The notes beneath the pieces are model-generated. The model did not search any database and was not told where the DNA came from. It was given only the letters and a program-made list of their open reading frames with translations. Made by a program: the position numbers and the translations under genes. From positions 5,239,073 to 5,303,072 of the forward strand of contig OY751488.1 of the NCBI GenBank assembly GCA_963565915.1: a stretch of 64,000 nt of DNA, read 5' to 3'. Positions within the stretch are counted from its first letter, which is position 1; every line of letters starts with the position of its first letter. Origin of the DNA: Entoloma clypeatum. Taxonomy: Eukaryota > Basidiomycota > Agaricomycetes > Agaricales > Entolomataceae. This document shows positions 22,119-30,581 of this stretch, piece by piece.

Positions 22119-23445
22119 ATGCCTAACCTTGTTATCCTAGTTCCGGCACTTACACGGCTAGCCAGCGACGATAAGAGAACACGATGCTACATTACGCCTG
22201 TGGTATCTAGAACAACCATGCGAAAGCTACCAATACTTAGGAAATGACTTATCCGTCGCAGGAGTTCCACTCCGCCAGTGATATCTGTGACTCGGAAACG
22301 CTCCTGCGGACCATTTGGAAAGAAAAGGAACTGTTAGATTCGACCAAGGAAAGGAGGGCAAGTGAGACAGACCTCACCCGCGATGTCAAAAAGCCTTGTA
22401 TCGCCTTAAAAATTTAAGCGCCCGATATCTCGGTGGGATATGCCTCGTCTCGGACTTGCTGCCGGGACACGCCAGGTGTCGTCATTTGGAACCGGCGTCG
22501 GAATTGGACCTCGGTGAGCTGGAAATGAAAGACCTTGACTCAGGGAGTCAAATCTTATTGCCTGAGGGGAGGGATACACGAGTAACGGACCTTCCGTTGC
22601 CCCCCTACGCCAGTATCAGGTAATCGCCGGCTCATGAACAAGATGGAGACTTACCTCAAATGAATGAAATGTCACTGGGAACGGCTGGTAGTTAACAAAA
22701 TTTTGCGATTTTGACCGAACATGTTGAACGGCATCGAGATGGTTGAAAATTGTACCGCCGGGATGAAACGTCGCTTGGAAAAGGCTTGCACTCGACGAGG
22801 TTTTCTTGATCTTGATATCGATGAACAAAATGGAAACCGTAGCGGAACGGGAACGACCGACACCGGGTCAGGCCGTTAGGAAAGACAGCATGTCTTTCCT
22901 GAATCCAGAATCCAGAACCGGACGGAGTCGGTGAAGTCGACGATCGTGTTGAATAAACGATCTATGCACGAAAAACCAGCATACCCGTAAACAGTTGCAT
23001 TGATGCAAAGGAAAGACTCACCGTTTAGAATCTGAAACGACTTACTCAAACAGTCTTGACGATCCGTGGTTCGAAGTCTTCATGGACCTGGAAAGGTTCA
23101 AACGAATTAGATGAATCAAATGAAATAAGACCCGACTTACCCACTGTGTCGAACGAAACTCGACAAAGTGATAGACGGAAGCAAAAGGAGGCAAAAGGAC
23201 AAAGTCCCACGCCTGCATTGTTTATTGACGGAGGTCTACGCGTCGGCTCGGACCTCGGATGATATCACGTGTGCTGGCAACGTTTTGCCTAACGGTTGAA
23301 CGAATGACCGGTTGAGAAGAAAACCGCTGGATGACTCCGCGGTGGACAAGGGCTCAACTCGAATCAGACAGGCGATGAGTTAATTCAACGGAGACCTAAT
23401 GTTACATATACAGAAGTTGGAAATACATACTGACTATAACTATGG
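22119..23445. other. element D spacer between integrase and antisense genes
   Basis: No long sense frame. It holds diverged relatives of segments found again at 25955-26660, and several GACTYACC motifs that on the minus strand look like splice donors. Probably transcribed non-coding or decayed exon sequence of the antisense unit. Confidence 0.4.
22858..22924. repeat. diverged direct repeat R1, left copy
   Basis: GACACCGGGTCAGGCCGTTA and the following about 45 bp match 25967-26033 at about 80%, in the same orientation. The pair brackets the antisense genes. A second shared block (CTTGACGATCCG, then GAAGTCTTCATGGACCT) lies at about 23058 and 26603. Confidence 0.6.
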
Positions 23446-23965
23446 TTATCCAATGAAGGAGTGGGGTGCCTCAACCAACCTGTACATGGTTTGTTGAGCA
23501 CGAAGACGAGCGAGCCACTCACGGGTTTTGACCCCAACAATAAAATAATGGACAATTTTAGGCTTACGCTCAGAGTCTTCCCACAGCTCGTCTGGAATAA
23601 GACGATCCCCGTAAGCGACCTTCCGGAACACTTCTCGGCCTGCGTTGACAGCATTACCGAGCTCGTTGTAATCAACGAGATCATGTTCGAGGTCCTTGAA
23701 GAAACGATTGTTCGTTGTACACCACATCTGATAAGCGACCGTAGATTTAGTAACAGAGAGGGGATAAACTTGATAAACATACATCAATCTCTGCACTGAG
23801 ACGGGACGTCGCCAGATGGACATCCATCTCATCTTGGCTTTTTGGTAGGCGGATGCAGTACTTCTGCAAAAGGTCGACAAACGCTGCGCGCGCCTCGTCT
23901 GACAAAAGAGGATGCACGCGCGGAGCCGTCCCTTCGATATTGTGGCTGGTCTGGCTCGAGGACAT
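23446..23965 (-). CDS. antisense gene a1 in element D, two exons, 154 aa
   Basis: Exon 1 is 23965-23783 (61 codons, from MSSSQTSHNIEGTAPR). The intron is 23782-23728 (55 bp, GTATGT...TTATCAG, with a TTACTAAATC branch-like site). Exon 2 is 23727-23446 (93 codons and TAA; starts MWCTTNNRFF, ends EAPHSFIG). Phase 0 is kept across the junction. A TATAAA box lies about 40 nt upstream on the minus strand (24010-24005), and the ATG context CAACATGTC is favourable. The product is small, soluble and mixed-charge, with no signal peptide or membrane segment. I recognise no family. It runs opposite to gag-pol and lies 227 bp downstream of a2's stop codon in the same direction. Confidence 0.7.
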
Positions 23966-24192
23966 GTTGAAAAATGAGACTCACGAAATCCAGACATGGG
24001 CACATTTATATGGGAAATAGAGGACTGAGACATTTACACACCGGATATCTAGACGATGTCACGGTCTCAGATCATAACAAATCAATTGAATGGAAACGGA
24101 GCAGAATAAAACCTGTATTGTGAAACCCCTACAGAAAAACCTCTACTCTATTTGAAATGGACGGTGGACGAAGTGAGAGTAACGAGAACAAG

Positions 24193-25547
24193 CTACTTAG
24201 CTACTTCGCCGGGGCAACCAATGATAGCCTCGTATTTAGACTTCAGGGCACTGTACGCCGCGATCTCCAGTTCGAGATGGGCCTGCGCTAAGATCAGCCG
24301 AGCCTGAAGCTCCACCTCCAGATGCGGGTTGTCCCCCAACGGAACGAATTTCTGTTGGAGGCTCGCTAGATGATGAGGCTCTGCGTACGAAAATTTATCA
24401 GTCAGGAATGAGACTAGGGCCGGACACAAGATGTACCTGTGCCCTCTGATTGCAGGGCCTTGGCCTTCTTCAGGGGACGCCCGGGAACCTTCTTGAACAC
24501 CAAGCCCTTTAAAGCTTCGTTCAAGGACCTGGACCCGCCGTTTGACTAGAAATCGGATTAGAAAATACTAGAGAAACGAGAGGACACATACGGGAGTGGA
24601 GTTCACACTCAGGCTCCCGGATGCATTGGTCGAGGCGCCCGTCACAGCGAACTTTCCGGCCGCGGCGATGACTGGACCCTCGTCCACCTCCATCACGTCC
24701 TGCAACAATGACAGGAATGTTCTCGAGAATGTAAAGAAATATACATGAAAGAAAACGAGGACGTACTGAGTCATCGTCGTCACGGCTGCGCTTCTTAGAC
24801 CCAGAAACGCCCCCATTGACCTGATCTCCACCTACTTCACTGTCGTCGACAAATTCGGCAGACTTGATGGCCTTCTTCGCCTAAGAAGGGTGTCAGAAAA
24901 CCGTCTCCTCATCTGGAAGACTTGGACTTGGAAGGAAAAACACTACCTTAGACTGAAGTGAAGTGTCAAATAAGAAACGGCAAAGACATAGACGACATAC
25001 CTTGGCCTTGACCTTTCCAGGATTGACATCCTTTGACACTTCGCTCGCCGCCTCAGCGAGAGCGAGTTGACGCTTTTTAGTGGCGTGAATCGCCTTGATC
25101 TTGTTGGTGGTGTCCCCCATGAACAAGAGGATTTGAGGCTGAGGCGACGTTTTCCAACAAGCAGGAAACAGTTGACGCTCAGCAAACGCGACGGAGTCGT
25201 ATTTGCGCTGAGCCTCGAACAAGGCGTTTTGAAGGTCGACGTGCTCGATAAAGGCGTTCTCCATGGCTTCGGTACCACATGTGTTGAGCGATTGCCAGGC
25301 CTAGATGGAAGCAGAATGCAGTGAGCAGACCTTAAAAATGCAGGAGAAGATGGCCACATACCTTGACCGAATTGTCAAGAGCGTAACCGAATTGTACAAG
25401 GTCCGCAGGCGATAACGCAGCAACGACGGAGCTACCAAAGGTCTCCAGGACCTTGATAAGCGCCCCCCTGGTAGCAGGAGGCAACGGCGCAAACTTGGAG
25501 GCAGGCGGCTGGACTTGAACAGTTACAACAGAGATGTCGGAAGACAT
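24193..25547 (-). CDS. antisense gene a2 in element D, six exons, 334 aa
   Basis: Exons (minus): 25547-25362, 25300-25001, 24880-24767, 24699-24592, 24545-24437, 24380-24193. Introns are 61, 120, 67, 46 and 56 bp, with donors GTATGT, GTATGT, GTACGT, GTATGT, GTACAT and acceptors ending AG; branch-like CTGAC/CTAAT sites precede several. The summed frame is exactly 1005 nt with one terminal TAG. The protein starts MSSDISVVTVQVQPP. A helical middle (FIEHVDLQNALFEAQRKYDS) is followed by basic-acidic GSKKRSRDDDDSD and PGRPLKKAK (likely nuclear), then a helical C-terminus (LEVELQARLILAQAHLELEI). An in-frame ATG at 25739 could add 64 residues; a 73 bp intron (25629-25557) upstream is an alternative. 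Family not recognised. Confidence 0.78.
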
Positions 25548-27100
25548 TGTAAGATGCTGAAAGTAAAGGTTTAAAGCAGTGAGAAACGAGGATGGGGGGG
25601 AGCGTTGGCTCAGACATGGAACGACGCACCTTTTTTTTGAACCCTTCTCGCGGACAGAACGACGGCGCGGCCCCCACACGAACCTTGTGCACCCGACCGT
25701 CGTGGACAATTTGGAGGCAACTGAACGGTTGGCGGTCATGCTGACGCGGATCGCTTTCCAATAGACTCAAAATAAAAATAAAAATAAAAATGAATACAAA
25801 ACCCCCTTGTAAAATATAGAACGGTGAATAGAAACCCGGGAGGGTTTTTAGTAAAAGTGTCGGGGAGGGAAACGAACCGGCACTTAACTGACAGACACGC
25901 TAGCCGCGCTGGGAGTACCACGCCGAGCAGGACACCCCTCACTGAACTGGAACGAGTGACTTGGAACGGCTGACACCAGGTCAAGCCGTTAGGAAAGACA
26001 ACATGTCTCCCCTGAACCTTGGATCCTGAACCGGATGGCGTCCTCGTTGGACCGTATCGCGCCGCGAAAAGGGACTGCCGAAATTGGCAACTGAGACTGA
26101 CGTTGAGAAGTCGGTTGGAGAATGGACCGAAGGCGACGAGCCGAAGCTGAATACCCTAGCCTGGGGGCTTAGTCAAATTCGGCCGGAACGATATGTAAAC
26201 CGGCCACGTACCTTCCGTCCCCGCCCTTCCCCGTTCCGCGAAATTTTCGTTTTTGATGTCGGAAACGTCGAGAACGTCTCCCGTTAAGCTGAACACGCCG
26301 GCCTGTAATGGATGTCAGTTCAACGCCGACTGTTGTGAACCGTGACGGAAAGAACATACCATGGACAAACGAACCGCCCGTTGAAAACGGCCGGTCTCTT
26401 GAGAACCTATAACGAGCGTCGAATCTTGAACTACCGATGACTGACGATCATGCCGATCTGACAGTCCGCACATGGAACGCTACCCGAGAATGAAATAGAT
26501 GCATCAAGATGGTGCAAAGACTTACCGATGGCGACAATCAAACCATCCCATCACCATGATAATACCCGACGCCTTGATACCGAATTGGAAATGACTTGCC
26601 GGATCTTGACGATCCGCTAGAAGTTTTCATCGACCTTGAAAAACCCCGGTCAGTACAGAAAGTGAACGGAAAATCACGAAATGAAAGAGGTATTGACGTA
26701 CCTTTACTACTGCACTCCGAAATGGCAGTGCTGGACCTTGGACGGAACTGGACAATGAGCGAGTCACATGTGTCACGTACCATGAGTGACCAATGGGATG
26801 AAGGATGAGTTGCTGGATACGACCGAGAGTCTAGAGCGACTCGATCAGGCTAAAGAACAGGAACCGTGGGAACCGGGGTTCAAATACAAGAACCGGGACA
26901 CTTACACGTTCGACTGAAGGCGACGAGCTGTTGCAGCTCTCCCACGGTCCCTCGCGTTGACTGGATGCAAAGGGTACCCCGCCGTTTGCTCGTCTGCTTA
27001 CACAGACATGTAGACAAAGGGAACAAACAGAAAAAATTGAAAATGATGAACCCGTTGACCCGAAATTAGTCCACCCTGATGATTGGGGACAATCGATCTT
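25548..27100. other. element D spacer upstream of antisense gene a2
   Basis: Contains an A-rich AAAAT microsatellite (about 25768-25790), repeat R1's right copy and the second duplicated block near 26603. Short open frames on both strands are unconvincing. It presumably holds the promoter of a2 and the 3' untranslated part of the sense transcript. Confidence 0.4.
25967..26033. repeat. diverged direct repeat R1, right copy
   Basis: GACACCAGGTCAAGCCGTTA and following bases; partner of 22858-22924. It lies about 420 bp upstream of the a2 ATG on the minus strand. Confidence 0.6.
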
Positions 27101-27114
27101 AAGTGTGGGGGAGA
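27101..27114 (+). promoter_or_regulatory. polypurine tract of element D
   Basis: AAGTGTGGGGGAGA abuts the 3' LTR and would prime plus-strand DNA synthesis. Confidence 0.75.
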
Positions 27115-28308
27115 TGATACGACCGTCGCGCGGCTACAGCCAAATTTGCGAAATTCCCACGGTTTTGTCAATGAAAGAACATTATATCGGCTCCGTTAAA
27201 CATTATTCTATTGGAACTGATGGTACAACTGGCTACCTAAGAGTGTCTAAATACCACTGAACCACCTTTGGTCATGATCATAGGAACAGTCACATTCTGA
27301 GGGCTTAACTATAGGCTTGACACAAACTTTCTATTCTCACTGGATAAGACCAGTGAGGGAGGCAGTAATAATATTTCTTTGACCTATCACCCTATCCAAT
27401 ATACAACACTATGGTCTATGGACACTACAGAGACCCGGGGGACTTATAATCAAGCAATAATGCCCAGCATCACGAAATGCGATGCGCGATCACTGATGCC
27501 GTAATGCCAAATGCGTAACTTACCCGAAATAGAACGACCCTTGGAAACGGGATCGTTGATGGCTGCCGAGGCACCAAGTTGGTACCCAAGGGCCCAAACC
27601 CTTGATTCATGGAAACCGGACCCTTGATCGACTCCATCAATATTGATGCGATGCTCTGGAATGCTCGCGAAACAACGCGCCCTTGTCGCTCCACTCCTTT
27701 AGGGTCCGTAACCCTCTCGACGCATGGAAAAACATCAGATATGGTCCCTGGTGACCCTTTCACATGCTCGCAATGGACAATATACCGCGGACCGATTTGA
27801 TTTTACCTTTTACTTATGATAAACTTTATTTATTCTAAATTGCCGTCTCATGTATAAAAACCTCTCGATATTGTCATGTACTGTAGAATTAGGCTGGGTC
27901 TTCCCCCAGATCATAACGTAGCTCTCTCCTCTGTGTGTTTGAGTGCACTGTGGTTGTCTAAAGTCTCATATTGAACCAGTTGATTGTTGGAGCCTGAGTG
28001 CTCACCTGTTGCCTTGTTGAAACCTTGATTGTTGCCTGTTGGATCGAAAGGGACTCTGTGGACCTTGAGATCAAAACCGATTCCTTAAAAAGCTCTTTAT
28101 TGAATCACATACCCGGATTTCAACGCGTGTTTGCGAGTTGAATTTCACACCCCAGACAAACCCCCCCGAACCTCACCGAAACAAAGGGATTTCGTCCCGC
28201 CCACCTAGAACTTATTGAAGGGTTGTGTTGGTGATTGGTTAGAGGTGTTTTTCGGGCACTCACTCAGTGTTCGACACATTTCTCCGTCCATTCAGAACCA
28301 TCTTCTCA
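27115..28308 (+). repeat. 3' LTR of element D
   Basis: Same 1194 bp as the 5' LTR, no difference seen. Followed by ACGC, which repeats the four bases before the 5' LTR. Confidence 0.93.
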
Positions 28309-28312
28309 ACGC

Positions 28313-28523
28313 CATCCTACATGGAAGTTAATGTGCAATCCTTTCTTTTCACCCCGATTGGGGCAGCATTCATGGCATGGAATTCGCGATTAGGCGTACC
28401 TCAAGCTGTGTGGGCGTTGATTAGTACATCAAGTGTTGAGTGTCCAGGCTGCGAGTTGCGTTGCACATTTGATGCTGACAACTATGAACAGGTGCACGCA
28501 AAGTGGCCCCAAACTTGTTGACC
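28313..28523 (+). pseudogene. unknown gene, 3' part, split by element D
   Basis: Continues exon 2 of the gene at 13516 once D is removed: FTPSYMEVNVQSFLFTP spans the repaired junction, and the frame runs on to CPGCELRCTFDADNYEQVH and stops at 28521-28523. Another paired-cysteine segment lies here. Function unknown. Confidence 0.5.
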
Positions 28524-28566
28524 CTTGTGACAAACAGGTGGCAAAAACATACAAATCCGCAATCAG

Positions 28567-28806
28567 TTAAGCTCTACATCCGTGAGCAACCTGCAAAAAC
28601 CATAACTGAAATTTTGAAACAGCCGCTATCTTCTTTCCAAAATGTTTCCTGTGTTGAAGTGTCTTCCATCGCCACTGTTGCACTCTGGAACGATAAAGAC
28701 CCATTAATGCATTAACAATTGAACATTCTTCCCCCCTCCCCCGACTCATACTTATCTCTAGGCTCTCATGGAGTACCTGTTGACGGATAGTCTTCAACGT
28801 CGATTC
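28567..28806 (-). pseudogene. unknown minus-strand gene, 3' part, split by element G
   Basis: The open frame (IESTLKTIRQQVLHESLEI and onward) abuts G. Removing G and one GATTC joins it in frame to the 34919-35666 piece (LDEGSFDHGVKIEST). It converges with the plus-strand gene ending at 28523. Family not recognised. Confidence 0.4.
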
Positions 28807-29247
28807 TGTAAGGGCAACCACTTTCACTTTTCACTTTTCACTTTTCCTTTACTTTCCTCCTTTCCTTTCTATTCCACCATCTCCGACGTCCTCCGATCGT
28901 ATCCGCTATCTCCGACATCTTATCCGCCTCTCCGCATCTGACGACTCCGCCCCCATCCGCTACTCCGCACGTCGGATCGCAGGTACTATCATTCATCTTG
29001 TTTCCATTCATCCTTCATCGCTACTCCCGATCATTGCTCATCATTCATGTGTCTCGTTTTATCTCTTATTTCATATCTCATTTTACTATTTATCGCAGCT
29101 AGCTTGCAGGGGAATCCTTAGAACTTTCTCTTCGGATCTCCCTTGCAAGGTATGTGTTGTATTACTTATTAGACTGCTCAATCTAAACTTCGGATCTCCC
29201 TTGCAAGTATCTGAGTTTGAGTCTTGGATCGTAAGGTCGCCCTTACA
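28807..29247 (+). repeat. 5' LTR of G (441 bp)
   Basis: TGTAAGGGCAACC...GTCGCCCTTACA. It has tandem CACTTTT units at the left, a TATTTAT box near 29087, and two GGATCTCCCTTGCAAG repeats downstream of the predicted start. Confidence 0.95.
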
Positions 29248-29259
29248 GTAGAAAGTTCT
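29120..29259 (+). promoter_or_regulatory. self-priming pair of element G
   Basis: AGAACTTTCT (29120-29129), 33 nt after TATTTAT, is the exact complement of AGAAAGTTCT (29250-29259), which starts two bases after the LTR. A transcript starting near 29120 could fold its 5' end onto the primer site, as in Tf1. No tRNA-type TGG site abuts the LTR. Confidence 0.65.
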
Positions 29260-29408
29260 CATCTAATTGGACCGGGTCCGATTGCATCGTTGTCACGATT
29301 CCGCGCTTCGGAGTAGCTTCGTCCGCGTCCGACTCCGATACATCTCACACCCCTTCCAGTTCTTCTAATTACCTCTCCGTAACCGGTGATTCTGCTCCGC
29401 GCATAGTA

Positions 29409-30563
29409 ATGGACGACCCCAATCGCCTTGAACAGCTCGAGCACGAGTTCCAGGAACAACGTCAAACTCTCGCTGATATCTCGACTCAACTTGACCAACT
29501 CCTCCTCGCCTTCAACGCAATTCCTGCCCCAGCTCCGCCACCTATCCCACCTGCTCCCGCACCCGCACCTCCACCTGCTCCGCTCGCTCCGGCCAATCCG
29601 GGCGTGCGTCGAGCAAAACCCGCCAATCCGTCAGACTTCGACGGATCGCGCGCAAATGGCTGGACCTTTCTAAACTCCTGTGAATTGTTTATGGGGCTGG
29701 CTCCGGAACAGTTCGCAGACGACCACACTAAAATTTATTGGGCCTTATCTTTCATGAAGAGTGGACGCGCAGCACGCTTTGCGGATCGCATTATCCGACA
29801 AGAGCGGAGGACCGGTGCTCCGCCTTATCGGACTTGGGTGGACTTCCGCGCCGTCTTTACAACGGAGTTCACTCCGAAGAATGAGGAACAGGATGCGAGA
29901 CTGATCCTCGAAGGAGAATCCTATTATCAAGGTCAACGGGATGTCGAGACCTATATTGACGAGTTCAAAGACTACATTGACAAAGCAGGCTATCAGGAGG
30001 ATACCAATATAGTACTCAAATTCCGCCATGGTCTCCGTTCCGACATTCAGAACGAGATCGCCACCCTGACCCACGGACGGCCTGCGGACGACAACCCCGA
30101 TGAGTGGTACTCTGCAGCACGAGTCAACGACGACAATAGAATTGCCAACAAAGCCTTCAAAGCCACTGCTCCGACCCGCACATCTGCCTTCCGCAACGTC
30201 GTCGGACCAAGAGTACCTGGCACCTCAGTATTCCCTCGCCCCTACATTCCATTCACTCCGCGTCCAGCTCCGCTCGCATCCGCAACCGCTCCGCCGACAA
30301 GGGACCCTAATGCAATGGACATTGATACTTCACGCGTCAAAGGCAAGAATGCCAATGCATGCTTCAGATGTAACAAAACGGGTCACTTCAGTCGTGAATG
30401 CCCCCTTCGCTTCGACGTCCGATTCATGACGATGGAGGAACAAGACGAGTTTATCATGGAACAACTCGTGGTCAAGGACGCGGCGGAAGGCAACTCCGTT
30501 CCGCCCACGGAGTCTGCGGAGTCGGAGGGAGGACAGGAGGATTTTCCTCCTCACAACGAGTGA
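29409..30563 (+). CDS. gag of element G
   Basis: 384 aa from ATG 29409 (MDDPNRLEQLEHEF). The N-terminal coiled coil is followed by a Pro/Ala-rich linker. The capsid domain (about residues 75-225) has PSDFDGSRANGWTFLNSCEL, FADRIIRQERRTG, FTPKNEEQDARLILEGESYY and VLKFRHGLRSDIQNEIATLT. One zinc knuckle, CFRCNKTGHFSREC, precedes an acidic tail ending EDFPPHNE. The EDFP codons carry the slippery GGATTTT, and the TGA at 30561-30563 sits in the loop of the downstream hairpin. Usual length for a chromovirus gag. It should form virus-like particles and package the element RNA. Confidence 0.93.
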   Translation: MDDPNRLEQLEHEFQEQRQTLADISTQLDQLLLAFNAIPAPAPPPIPPAPAPAPPPAPLAPANPGVRRAKPANPSDFDGSRANGWTFLNSCELFMGLAPEQFADDHTKIYWALSFMKSGRAARFADRIIRQERRTGAPPYRTWVDFRAVFTTEFTPKNEEQDARLILEGESYYQGQRDVETYIDEFKDYIDKAGYQEDTNIVLKFRHGLRSDIQNEIATLTHGRPADDNPDEWYSAARVNDDNRIANKAFKATAPTRTSAFRNVVGPRVPGTSVFPRPYIPFTPRPAPLASATAPPTRDPNAMDIDTSRVKGKNANACFRCNKTGHFSRECPLRFDVRFMTMEEQDEFIMEQLVVKDAAEGNSVPPTESAESEGGQEDFPPHNE

Positions 30564-30581
30564 ACAGTGCGCCCTCGTTGT
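30539..30581 (+). promoter_or_regulatory. -1 frameshift signal of element G
   Basis: GGATTTT (30539-30545) is in gag register as G GAT TTT. A 7 nt spacer follows, then an 8 bp perfect hairpin: ACAACGAG (30553-30560) with CTCGTTGT (30574-30581), 13 nt loop. After a -1 slip the frame reads GFSSSQRVNSAPS into pol. Heptamer, spacer and stem fit the canonical layout. Confidence 0.8.

Larger units (their letters stand above)
14033..28308 (+). mobile_element. 14.3 kb Ty3/gypsy element D with antisense cargo
   Basis: Bounded by two 1194 bp LTRs (14033-15226 and 27115-28308) with no difference seen by eye. The candidate target duplication is ACGC (14029-14032 and 28309-28312). Inside: a TGG-type primer site, gag, protease, RT-RNase H-integrase, then about 5 kb with two intron-containing genes on the opposite strand, and a polypurine tract. 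It is roughly twice the usual gypsy size. Insertion is recent by LTR identity, but pol carries one nonsense codon. Confidence 0.93.
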
